NCBI RefSeq assembly: GCF_029989365.1
Contig: NZ_JAPRAQ010000010.1
Coordinates: 1 to 64,000 of the forward strand
From: Bradyrhizobium sp. Arg816
GTDB lineage: Bacteria > Pseudomonadota > Alphaproteobacteria > Rhizobiales > Xanthobacteraceae
DNA length: 64,000 nt
Direction: 5' to 3'
Shown: one piece after another, positions 17,548-25,395 of the stretch
How the letters are laid out: each line of letters starts with the position of its first letter
Position numbering within the stretch: the stretch's first letter is position 1
Notes under the pieces: model-generated
Databases searched by the model: none
Seen by the model: only the letters and a program-made list of their open reading frames with translations
Told to the model about the DNA's origin: nothing
Translations under genes and position numbers: made by a program

Positions 17548-18228
17548 ATGGCCAAGGACACCACCGGCCGCTTGCACGTCCAGGTCAAGACCGGCGGCAA
17601 GCGCAAATTGTCGTCGAAGCTGTGGCTGGAGCGGCAGCTCAACGACCCCTATGTCGTCAAGGCCAAGGCGCTGGGTTATCGCTCGCGCGCCGCGTTCAAG
17701 CTGCTCGAGATCGACGACAAGTTTCGGCTGCTGAAGCCCGGCATGGCCGTGGTCGACCTCGGCGCTGCGCCGGGCGGCTGGAGCCAGATCGCGGCCAAGC
17801 GCGTCGGCTCGGTCGACGGCAAGGGCAAGGTCGTCGCGATCGATCTGTTGGACATGCCTGAGATTGCCGGCGTCGACTTCGCGCAGCTCGACTTCATGGA
17901 CAACGACGCGCCCGCGAAGCTCACTGCGATGCTCGGGGGCGGCGCCGACATCGTGATGTCCGACATGGCCGCCAACACCACCGGTCACCGCAAGACCGAC
18001 CAACTCCGCATCGTCGGCCTGATCGAGACGGCGGCCGCGTTCGCCTGCGACGTGCTGAAACCGGGCGGGGCATTCCTCGCCAAGACATTCCAGAGCGGCG
18101 CCGACGCCGATCTGCTCGCCCAGCTCAAGCGCGATTTCGCGACCGTGCGGCATGTGAAGCCCGCTGCGAGCCGGCAGGATTCGTCGGAGCGCTATGTGCT
18201 TGCGACGGGGTTTCGCGGCGGGATGTAA
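17548..18228 (+). CDS. rlmE: 23S rRNA (uridine-2'-O)-methyltransferase RlmE
   Basis: 226 aa, the normal RlmE/FtsJ size. Seen: YRSRAAFKLLEIDDKF, SAM-binding VVDLGAAPGGWSQIA, MSDMAANTTGH, FLAKTFQSGAD and ASRQDSSERYVLATGF, supplying the K-D-K-E catalytic set. It methylates a uridine of the ribosomal A-loop in 23S rRNA. It begins one base after the ppx stop. Confidence 0.95.
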   Translation: MAKDTTGRLHVQVKTGGKRKLSSKLWLERQLNDPYVVKAKALGYRSRAAFKLLEIDDKFRLLKPGMAVVDLGAAPGGWSQIAAKRVGSVDGKGKVVAIDLLDMPEIAGVDFAQLDFMDNDAPAKLTAMLGGGADIVMSDMAANTTGHRKTDQLRIVGLIETAAAFACDVLKPGGAFLAKTFQSGADADLLAQLKRDFATVRHVKPAASRQDSSERYVLATGFRGGM

Positions 18229-18233
18229 CACCC

Positions 18234-18364
18234 CGCCGTCGTCCCGGCGAAGGCCGGGACCCATAACCCCAGGGAGCGGTCGTTGCGCGAGAGCGGTAAC
18301 TCCGAGTCCCCGTAACCACATCCGCTTGTGGTTATGGATCCCGGCCTTCGCCGGGACGACGGCG
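18234..18364. repeat. Palindromic intergenic repeat, family 3
   Basis: Left arm CGCCGTCGTCCCGGCGAAGG with CGGGACCCATAACC; right arm GGTTATGGATCCCGGCCTTC and GCCGGGACGACGGCG. A smaller inner palindrome surrounds CCACATCCGCTTGTGG. It fills most of the gap after rlmE and could fold into a long hairpin. Confidence 0.8.
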
Positions 18365-18436
18365 AGTGGTTTGCGCGAGTTTTCTTCGATCAGAAGCCGT
18401 TCGTCGCGGTGGGCGCCCCCTTGGCTTCGGACGCCG

Positions 18437-18628
18437 TTAGTCGTAATGCCCAAGCATCTGTTCCAGTGATGGGGCAGCGGTCATCGTTCCCGAGGATGAC
18501 AGCAGGGACACCGCCGTCAGAATGTGGAGCATGACGAAGCCAACTGCGATGATTGCCAGCAGTGCATCCTCGCTCAGCGGCGGAGCCTGAATGAAGCTCT
18601 CGCGCCGCTGTCCCTCTCCGATCGACAT
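18437..18628 (-). CDS. 63-aa single-helix membrane protein, downstream partner of the Ig-repeat autotransporter
   Basis: Starts at the ATG at 18628 with a GGAGG site about 10 bases upstream, 28 bases after the stop of the large autotransporter, so it is very likely co-transcribed. An acidic pair (E20, D21) precedes one membrane helix, LLAIIAVGFVMLHILTAVSLL, with a histidine (H35) inside it. A second protein of identical length lies behind the other autotransporter (23055-23246) and shares the F-x-x-[LV]-H-I core, the acidic pair, an Ala-Pro at residues 52-53 and a final Asp. No known family is recognised. A role in autotransporter export or anchoring is only an inference. Confidence 0.65.
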   Translation of the reverse strand: MSIGEGQRRESFIQAPPLSEDALLAIIAVGFVMLHILTAVSLLSSSGTMTAAPSLEQMLGHYD

Positions 18629-18656
18629 TGTCAGTGGTCCTCCAGGCTCGGTGTTA

Positions 18657-21600
18657 TCAGAAGCCGTACTTCATTGCCCCGCGCAGCCTCTGGCTCTCGA
18701 CGCCGTTGAGGGAGCTCGTCAGCAGATATTCCAGATCGAGGCTCAGCGCGTTGCCGACATCGGCGCGCAACGAGAGACCGCCGGTCATGGTGTCGCGCGC
18801 GGTCGAGGTGCCGCTGAGTGCATAGCCGGAGGTCAGGCCGACCAGATCGACGTAGTTCAGGCCCTGCACATAGCCGCCGTCGAAGGCATGCCGCCATTCC
18901 GCACGAACGGCCGGCGTCAGCACGCCCCAGCTTTGCAGGATCGGATAGGCGAGGCGACCGCCGAGAACGCCGGCCACGCTGGTCGTGTTCATCCTGTCGT
19001 AGCTCAGGGCCCATTGGCTCGAGCCGGTCTCGTTGTAGGTGTTGAGCGTCGCGTTCACGACATCGAAGCGGCCGTAGCTCGAAAGCTTCCAGCCCTCCCA
19101 CCGGGAGACATGGCTCACACCGACCGTGCCGAAGAGCTGGCTGCCGGCGCGCTGACTGTCCAGCATGACGTTGCCGTCGTTGGACCAGCGTTTGCCGTCG
19201 AAACGGAGCCAGCCATATCCGCCGGCGACGTCCAGATAGGTGTGGGGCAGGAAGTTCCAGCTTGCATAGATCGTCGCGTTGAAGCTGCGCGCGTCGATCC
19301 TCGATCCGTCCGTTCCGATCTTGTTGTGGTCGAAGCCGAGACCGAATGCGGCGCCCGCCTTGAGGCCGTCGGTGATGGTTCGATCGAAACCGAGCGTCAG
19401 TCCGGAGGACGTGAAGCGGTTGTCGTAGCTGTTGTCGCCTTGCAGCCTGCCGAAGCCAACCGTTCCGAATGCCCAGACGTTGAAGGGCAGCAGATTGGCC
19501 TTGTTGATGCGCTCGACCGCCTGAGGGAGCGCGGCGGCGAGCTGGTTGACGGCACGGCCGGCGTCGGACTGCGACGTCAGGTTCGTGCGGATCGGCAGCT
19601 CGTCGGAGTAGCCGAGGGCCTGTGCCGCTGCGGGCCGATCGTTGAAGAGGCCGGCCGCCCGACGGTCGATTTCGGAATTGCTGGCCGATGGGCCGGACGG
19701 GCCTGCGGCCGCGATCGGGCCGGAGCCGGGTGCGCCGTCATCCGCGTCGTGCAGGCCTTCGAGACGCTGGAATATGTTGCCGATCTGGGCTTGGCCGAAG
19801 CGGACCGCGGTCGACACCTGCGAGGCGACGGTTCCACGGACCGCCGCGCTTGTGCCGGGATCGGAGCGTCCGACCGTGAGCGAGATGGCGATTGACGTGG
19901 CAGCGGCATTGTTGCCGTCACCGGCATAGATCGCGACAATCGAATGCGCGCCCGACGCCAGAGGCAAGGTCGTGAAGGATGCAGCCGAGCCGGAGATCGT
20001 CGCCGTGCCCAGCACGATCGTGCCGTCCTTGAAGCTCACGCTGCCGGTCGGGGAAGCGCCTCCCGACAGTGACGCCGTCAAGGTGACGGACTGGCCGGCC
20101 GCAGGTGCGCTCGCCGAGCTCGATACGGCGATCGAAGGCGCGGCCTTGCCGATAGTCACTGCGATCGTGCTCGATGTTGCCAAGGCATTGCTGCTGTCGC
20201 CGCCATAGATCGCCGTCAGGGAATGGAAGCCCACGACAAGTGTCGATGTTGCGAGCGTCGCGGTCGCGCCCGAGATGGTCGCCGTGCCGAGTGTCGTCGT
20301 GCCGTCCTTGAAGGTGACGGAGCCTGACGGCGAGGAGCCGCCGGAGAGCACCGCGGTGAGGACCACCGACTGGCCGGCGGCCGGCGACGTCAACGAGGCC
20401 GATACCGAGATCGAGGGTAACACCTTGGCGACCGTGACGGTGACGGCGCCGGAGGTCGCCGCGGCATTGTTGCTGTCCCCGCCATAGGCCGCCGTGATGC
20501 TGTGCGTGCCGATCGCGAGCGCCGCCGTCGTGAAGGTTGCGGTTGTGCCCGAGATCGCGGCGGAGCCGAGAATGGTGGCGCCGTCGTTGAAGGTCACGGT
20601 GCCGCCCGCCGACGATCCGCCCGAAACCGTGGCGGTGAAGGTGACCGACTGGCCGGCGGACGGCGAGGTGGACGAAGCCACAAGGGCGAGTGAGGCCGAG
20701 CTCTTGCCGACGGTCACCGTCACGACGGTCGACGTCGCCCCGGCGTTGCCGCTGTCTCCGCCATAGACCGCGGTGATCGTGTGTGTTCCGACCGCGAGCG
20801 CCGCGGTGGCGAGGCTCGCGCTCGAACCCGCGATCGCGGCGGAGCCGAGGACGGTGGCTCCGTCCTGGAAGGTCACGGTGCCACTCGGCGACGATCCGCC
20901 GGACAACGTTGCCGTGAAGGTTACGGACTGGCCGACAGCCGGCGCGGCCGATGACGCCGAGAGCGAGACCGAAGGCGATGCCTGGCCGACCGTCACCATG
21001 ATTGCACTGGAGGTGGCTGTGGCGTTGCTGCCGTCGCCGCCATAGACGGCGGTGATCGCATGCGTGCCGACCGTGAAGGCGGAGGTCGTCAGCGCCGCGC
21101 TCGCGCCCGAGATCGTGGCCGAGCCGAGGACGGTGGCACCGTCCTGGAAGGTCACGGAGCCGCTCGGCGAGGAGCCGCCGGAGAGTGTTGCCGTGAAAGT
21201 CACGGACTGACCGACGGTCGGCGAGCTCGACGAGCTGGAAACGGTCAGTGACGGCGAGACCTTGCCGACCGTGACGGTGATCGTGCCCGAACTTGCCGAG
21301 CCGTTGCTGCCATCGCCGCCGTAAATTGCCGCGATCGGATGCGCGCCGACCGCGAGCGACGAGGTCGTGAAGGTTGCGGTCGAACCCGAAATCGTGGCCG
21401 CTCCCAGCGTCGTGGAGCCGTCCTTGAAGGTCACGGAGCCTGATGGCGAGGAGCCTCCGGAAAGTGTCGCCGTGAAGATCACCGATTGGCCGAGCGTCGG
21501 CGACAACGAGGAGCTCGAAATCGAGACAGACAGCGATGCGCTGCCGACCGTCACCGTCATGACGTTGGACGTCGCGCCGGCATTGTGGCTGTCGCCGCCA

Positions 21601-22862
21601 TAGACGGCGGTGATCGTATGCGATCCGGTGGACAGCGACGATACCGTCAGCATCGCGGCCGATCCGGAAACGGTGCCGGAGCCGAGCGAGGTCGCGCCGT
21701 CATAAAAGGTGACAGAGCAGCCCGGCGAGGTGCCGCCGCTGAGCGAAGCGACCAGTGTCACGGGGTCGCCAGCGCTGGTTGACGTCGACGATGCGCCCAG
21801 GGTGACGGTCGGGGCGTCCTGCGTGATCGTCACGGTGATCGAGCCCGACGTGACCGACGCGTTGGTGGTGTCGCCGTTATAGGTCGCGGTGATCGTGTGC
21901 GGGCCGACGGACAGCGACGACACCGCCAGGATGGCGGTCGTCCCTGAGATGGTGGCGCTGCCAAGCTGGGTCGCGCCTTCCAGGAAGGTGACGGTGCCGC
22001 TTGGCGAGGCCCCGCCGGTCAGGGTTGCGACGAGCGCGACGGATGAGCCATAGCTTGCCGAAGTCGACGAGGCGGCGAGCGCGATCGAGGGCGTGATCTG
22101 GGCCACCGTGACCGTTGTGGAGCCGCTCGTAGCCGAGTTGTTGTTGGAGTTGCCCGAATAGCTCGCGGTGATCGCGTCCGATCCGACCGGCAGCGAGTTG
22201 ATCGTCAGGCTTGCCGTCGTTCCCGAGAGGTTGGCGGTGCCGACCGATGTTCCGTTGGCGTAGAACGTGATTGTCCCACTCGGCGAATAGCCTCCGCTCA
22301 GCGTCGCTGTCAACGTCACCGGGCTGCCGTAGATGATGGAGGATGACGATGATGAAACGGTCAACGTCGGCGACGCCTTGTCGATCCTGATCTGGTAGGA
22401 GATGTTGCCCCAGCCCGGGCCCACGCCGGCAGCATCCGAAGGGAGAGAAAGTGAGTCGGTCATGATCGATATGACCCCGAAATAGGTACCTGCCGTCGCC
22501 GGGGTGCCGTTTATGGCGATGGAGCATGTGTCGCCGCTCGACGTATTCGAAATTGTGACACCCGGCACGAAGAAAGACATACTCGAAATTTGGCAGCCGG
22601 AGCTGTCGGTATAGACCGTGAGGCTCTGCGAGTACGCGGTCCCGATCGTTGCGTTCGCGAGCGTTCGCAGTGCATGGGCCGGCGCGCTCGCGCAGAAGAG
22701 CAGAATGGCAGCCAGCCAAAGGCTGCCAACAGCGTTTCGAACCGTGCGAGACAGCACCGTCGCGATCGGCTTTGCACTGGCGAATGACGATATCGCTCGC
22801 GTGGCGCGATCGTTCTCAAGCTGGCCGCAGCGCGCGACCACATCGAAACAACCGGAATGCAT
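18657..22862 (-). CDS. Ig-like repeat autotransporter
   Basis: About 1401 aa. Order: signal peptide (LWLAAILLFCASAPAHA), one N-terminal domain of about 100 aa (LANATIGTAYSQSL, putative Ig-like), nine Ig-like repeats of exactly 93 aa, a linker with an alpha-helical stretch (RFGQAQIGNIFQRLEGLHD), then an autotransporter beta-barrel of about 270 aa ending in KYGF with the C-terminal Phe used by the outer-membrane assembly machinery. The passenger is likely a surface stalk or adhesin. The start is uncertain: the frame is open to 23024, but that start overlaps the inverted repeat at 23020-23035. The ATG at 22862 has a purine-rich GGGGACAGGG upstream, and a later GTG just before the signal peptide is also possible. 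Confidence 0.85.
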   Translation of the reverse strand: MHSGCFDVVARCGQLENDRATRAISSFASAKPIATVLSRTVRNAVGSLWLAAILLFCASAPAHALRTLANATIGTAYSQSLTVYTDSSGCQISSMSFFVPGVTISNTSSGDTCSIAINGTPATAGTYFGVISIMTDSLSLPSDAAGVGPGWGNISYQIRIDKASPTLTVSSSSSSIIYGSPVTLTATLSGGYSPSGTITFYANGTSVGTANLSGTTASLTINSLPVGSDAITASYSGNSNNNSATSGSTTVTVAQITPSIALAASSTSASYGSSVALVATLTGGASPSGTVTFLEGATQLGSATISGTTAILAVSSLSVGPHTITATYNGDTTNASVTSGSITVTITQDAPTVTLGASSTSTSAGDPVTLVASLSGGTSPGCSVTFYDGATSLGSGTVSGSAAMLTVSSLSTGSHTITAVYGGDSHNAGATSNVMTVTVGSASLSVSISSSSLSPTLGQSVIFTATLSGGSSPSGSVTFKDGSTTLGAATISGSTATFTTSSLAVGAHPIAAIYGGDGSNGSASSGTITVTVGKVSPSLTVSSSSSSPTVGQSVTFTATLSGGSSPSGSVTFQDGATVLGSATISGASAALTTSAFTVGTHAITAVYGGDGSNATATSSAIMVTVGQASPSVSLSASSAAPAVGQSVTFTATLSGGSSPSGTVTFQDGATVLGSAAIAGSSASLATAALAVGTHTITAVYGGDSGNAGATSTVVTVTVGKSSASLALVASSTSPSAGQSVTFTATVSGGSSAGGTVTFNDGATILGSAAISGTTATFTTAALAIGTHSITAAYGGDSNNAAATSGAVTVTVAKVLPSISVSASLTSPAAGQSVVLTAVLSGGSSPSGSVTFKDGTTTLGTATISGATATLATSTLVVGFHSLTAIYGGDSSNALATSSTIAVTIGKAAPSIAVSSSASAPAAGQSVTLTASLSGGASPTGSVSFKDGTIVLGTATISGSAASFTTLPLASGAHSIVAIYAGDGNNAAATSIAISLTVGRSDPGTSAAVRGTVASQVSTAVRFGQAQIGNIFQRLEGLHDADDGAPGSGPIAAAGPSGPSASNSEIDRRAAGLFNDRPAAAQALGYSDELPIRTNLTSQSDAGRAVNQLAAALPQAVERINKANLLPFNVWAFGTVGFGRLQGDNSYDNRFTSSGLTLGFDRTITDGLKAGAAFGLGFDHNKIGTDGSRIDARSFNATIYASWNFLPHTYLDVAGGYGWLRFDGKRWSNDGNVMLDSQRAGSQLFGTVGVSHVSRWEGWKLSSYGRFDVVNATLNTYNETGSSQWALSYDRMNTTSVAGVLGGRLAYPILQSWGVLTPAVRAEWRHAFDGGYVQGLNYVDLVGLTSGYALSGTSTARDTMTGGLSLRADVGNALSLDLEYLLTSSLNGVESQRLRGAMKYGF
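19866..22376 (-). repeat. Nine tandem Ig-like repeats, 279 bp (93 aa) each
   Basis: The passenger of the large autotransporter contains nine head-to-tail units, each exactly 93 codons with no indels between units. Consensus landmarks per unit: GQSVTFTATLSGG, SPSGSVTFKDG, TLGSATISG, VGTHTITAVYGGD, and TVTVGK at the end. Units 4-9 are closest to one another and units 1-3 are more diverged. The pattern matches the bacterial Ig-like (Big_3-type) repeats of surface proteins. Confidence 0.9.
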
Positions 22863-23019
22863 GCCCTGTCCCCATCGTTCGGATCCCACGCGATGGAGGT
22901 CGCAGGGATTGGACAGGCGAGGAGAGGGAGCGTCAGAGGATATGCCTCGCCAACCCAGAGATCTCTCACGCCTGAGATCGTTTGGTCGGGTCTGGTAGGC
23001 GACGAACGGCAAATCCACC

Positions 23020-23035
23020 ATCAACGCGGATTGAT
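23020..23035. promoter_or_regulatory. Inverted repeat ATCAA-N6-TTGAT upstream of the large autotransporter
   Basis: ATCAA-CGCGGA-TTGAT lies about 160 bases upstream of the preferred start of the Ig-repeat autotransporter. The same arms with the same 6-base spacer occur at 25272-25287 upstream of the second autotransporter. A further shared block, GTAGGCGA, lies at the same distance in both (22995-23002 and 25247-25254, each starting 25 bases before the ATCAA arm). This reads as a shared operator or promoter element. The regulator at 27929-28606 is the obvious candidate binder, which is inference. Confidence 0.6.
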
Positions 23036-23054
23036 CCTGGGGATTGGGTAGCCG

Positions 23055-23246
23055 CTAGTCGCATTCCTGCGACAGCGCTAATTGTCCCGGGGCTGTTCGG
23101 TCCGCGGTGGCGCGATCGCAGATCGTCAGGGCAACGATGTGAACGACCAGGAAGGCGGCGGCCACGGCCAGCAGCCAGCCCGTCTCATCCTGGGTTTGAG
23201 GCCGGGCGACCCCATTTGCTCGCGCTGGCTTGCCTGCAGCGATCAT
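23055..23246 (-). CDS. 63-aa single-helix membrane protein, downstream partner of the TIG-domain autotransporter
   Basis: Starts at the ATG at 23246 with GGAG at a good distance, 70 bases after the stop of the 608-aa autotransporter. One membrane helix (WLLAVAAAFLVVHIVALTI) contains a buried His (H36). The N-terminal half is basic and disordered, followed by an acidic pair (D20, E21). Same length and layout as the protein at 18437-18628, suggesting a paralogous pair. The frame extends upstream to 23342, but the longer form overlaps the intergenic region and lacks a ribosome site. Confidence 0.6.
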   Translation of the reverse strand: MIAAGKPARANGVARPQTQDETGWLLAVAAAFLVVHIVALTICDRATADRTAPGQLALSQECD

Positions 23247-23316
23247 GTCCGGTCTCCAGAATCCGTATTGAAGTCTTGATGTGTGATTGCTGCTGATCCC
23301 GCGACCCGGTGTCGTC

Positions 23317-25143
23317 TCAGAACCCGATCTTGACGTGCGCACGCCCGCGCTCGCTCCGCGAATTGCTGGCGATCAGTTCGTCGAGCTGAAAGCCAAGGCT
23401 GACCGACCGGTTCACCTGCAGTTCGAAGCCGAGGCCGATCAGGGCCTGGTCGCGCTTCTCCGCCGAGCCGAACAGGCTGTAGACGGTCGTCGGATCGAAG
23501 CTGTAGGCGATCGCTTGCGTATAGGAGCCGCTAAGGCTGCGGCGATAGGCGAGCTCGAAGCTCGATTTGAGAACGCCGGCCGAGGTGTCCATCACATGGC
23601 TGAACCGGGTGCCGAGCACGCCCGCGAGATCGACGGCCGAGGTCTGGTTGAAGGTGAGATTGTAGATGCCGGCGCCGGTCTCGACATAGCCGTCGAGCCG
23701 GATCCATTGCAGGTCGAGCCGCGCATACGGCGCGATCTTCCAGCGCTCGACTTTGATCTCGCGGCTCACCGCGAGCGAGCCGAACAGATCCTCGGCGCCC
23801 CGATGTCCGGCGCCGAAGGCCTGCGCCGAGCTGTCGTAGCGAGAGTTGCCGAGCCGGCCCACGGCGTAGCCGAGGACGCCATCGATGAACCACTGCGGCG
23901 CAACGCGGTAGCTGGCATAGGCCTGCGTCGACCAGACATTGGCGTTGATGTGCGAGCCGTCGCTGCCGATCGTGGCATGATTGATGCCGAAACCGACGGC
24001 GACGCCGGCCTTCAGGTTTCGGGTCAGGCGCGAATCGACACCGGCGGTCAGTCCGGTCGAGGACACGTTGTATTTGGCATCGGCGTAAGTGGTGTCGCGG
24101 CCGAACAGCAGCGCGCCTGCGGTCCAGTAGCGCAGCGATGAATCCGATCCCGCTGGTACCGGCACGGCCTGCCCATCTTTCGGCGTCTGGCGGGGCTGTG
24201 CCATATCGGATGCGGAGCTCGTCCTGTCTCCGGCATTCGCCGGCAGGCCATACTGTCTCTGCGATGCCGGCATCTGTGCGAAGGACGCCCTGTTGCTGAC
24301 CAGGGGGACGTAGTCATTGTGCAACTCGATCAGCCGGTCCTGCACGTTGTCGATCTGTTGCTGACCCATCACCTGCACGGTGTGAACCTGGAAGTCGACC
24401 ATTGCCTTCACGGTCGGATCCGCGGTCGGATCCGGCATCGCGGCATAGCGATAGATGGCCGTCCCCGTGGCCGAGCCGAGCGGCGTGGTCACGGTGACGT
24501 CGACGGCACCCGCCGCATGCGGAGGCGTCACCACCGAGATCTGCGTCGCGCTCAGCACCGTGAAGCCGAGCACGTTGGCGCCGCCGAATTTGACCGACGT
24601 GGCGCCGGTGAGGTTCTGGCCGATGACGATGGTGGTTTGCTGTCCGGCGATCGGGCCAGATGCCGGATTGGTACTGGTCACCACGGGGCCGGGGCTGGAG
24701 GCGGCCGTGCAGGTGACGGTGACGTCGATCTGCGACGGCAGTCCTTCGCTCAGGGCGTTCCAGCCGAAGTTCTGCGTGCCCGACGCAGCCACGATGATCT
24801 GCAGCGTGCCCGACACGACGCCGGAGCGGTCGGTGTTGCGGCCGCCGACGCCCATCTGGATGCCGTAGACGAGGGTCGTGTCGACGACGAACGTGTAGTT
24901 CAGCTTGATGACGTCGCCGGCGGTCAGAGTCACCGGCGTGTTCGGCTGAGAGTCGGCCCCGCTCACGTTGAAGGCGCCGGCATTGATGCCGGCACAGGTG
25001 GTCGCCGCGAGCGCCGGGCCTATGCCGGTTGCCTGAAGCAGAACGAGCACCGCGAGCGTGCGGAGCACAGCCAGGGGCGCCGCCGAGGTCGCCTGCTTGA
25101 AGGCGGCGAGACGCGCGCATCTGTCGAGACAAAGGAAAGCCAT
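23317..25143 (-). CDS. Autotransporter with IPT/TIG-type passenger
   Basis: 608 aa. Signal peptide (LAVLVLLQATGIGPALA, cleavage near ATT), an N-terminal beta domain, an IPT/TIG-like domain (SSPGPVVTSTNPASGPIAGQQTTIVIGQNL in outline, about residues 150-240), a linker helix (MGQQQIDNVQDRLIELHND), and a C-terminal autotransporter beta-barrel ending in KIGF. The barrel is clearly related to that of the larger neighbour (STGLTAGVD / SSGLTLGFD; NLKAGVAVGFGINHATIGSDGS in outline). It is divergent from the histidine kinase gene. Confidence 0.85.
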   Translation of the reverse strand: MAFLCLDRCARLAAFKQATSAAPLAVLRTLAVLVLLQATGIGPALAATTCAGINAGAFNVSGADSQPNTPVTLTAGDVIKLNYTFVVDTTLVYGIQMGVGGRNTDRSGVVSGTLQIIVAASGTQNFGWNALSEGLPSQIDVTVTCTAASSPGPVVTSTNPASGPIAGQQTTIVIGQNLTGATSVKFGGANVLGFTVLSATQISVVTPPHAAGAVDVTVTTPLGSATGTAIYRYAAMPDPTADPTVKAMVDFQVHTVQVMGQQQIDNVQDRLIELHNDYVPLVSNRASFAQMPASQRQYGLPANAGDRTSSASDMAQPRQTPKDGQAVPVPAGSDSSLRYWTAGALLFGRDTTYADAKYNVSSTGLTAGVDSRLTRNLKAGVAVGFGINHATIGSDGSHINANVWSTQAYASYRVAPQWFIDGVLGYAVGRLGNSRYDSSAQAFGAGHRGAEDLFGSLAVSREIKVERWKIAPYARLDLQWIRLDGYVETGAGIYNLTFNQTSAVDLAGVLGTRFSHVMDTSAGVLKSSFELAYRRSLSGSYTQAIAYSFDPTTVYSLFGSAEKRDQALIGLGFELQVNRSVSLGFQLDELIASNSRSERGRAHVKIGF

Positions 25144-25271
25144 ACCCCAATTTCCACTCGTCGAGATCCCGGCCGCAATTGGCCGCGACGCGGGACCCGC
25201 GTGTGAGGCGACGTCGGACGTGTCTGGGATCGATTAACGGGGGCTCGTAGGCGAAAGGCGCGGAAACGACC

Positions 25272-25287
25272 ATCAATGCGCGTTGAT
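25272..25287. promoter_or_regulatory. Inverted repeat ATCAA-N6-TTGAT in the autotransporter/kinase divergent region
   Basis: ATCAA-TGCGCG-TTGAT lies about 130 bases upstream of the TIG autotransporter and about 110 bases upstream of the divergent kinase gene. The match in arms, spacer length and flanking GTAGGCGA (25247-25254) with the site at 23020-23035 suggests one regulator controls both autotransporters and perhaps the kinase operon. On the minus strand the right part gives TTGATGG, which could overlap a -35 element, but no convincing -10 follows. Confidence 0.6.
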
Positions 25288-25395
25288 CTTCCCGCCGGCC
25301 GGAAACGAAAGAGCCGCCGACATTGGCTCTGGACGAGGGCGGATCAACTCTGCAATGGAAGATCTCAGGGTGAATGAGCGCGAGGATTGGCCGGG

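Noticed and set aside
19866..22376. A tandem repeat array that could be mistaken for CRISPR or satellite DNA
   Set aside because: The period is 279 bases, in frame, and encodes Ig-like domains. There are no spacers.
23055..23342. A longer 95-aa form of the second small membrane protein
   Set aside because: The ATG at 23246 has GGAG at a good distance and gives 63 aa, equal to its paralogue. The extra residues overlap the autotransporter end.
25247..25290. Reading TTGATG with a 17-base spacer and CGCCTA as a classical promoter for the autotransporters
   Set aside because: CGCCTA has no match to a -10 box, so only the inverted repeat and the conserved block were reported.
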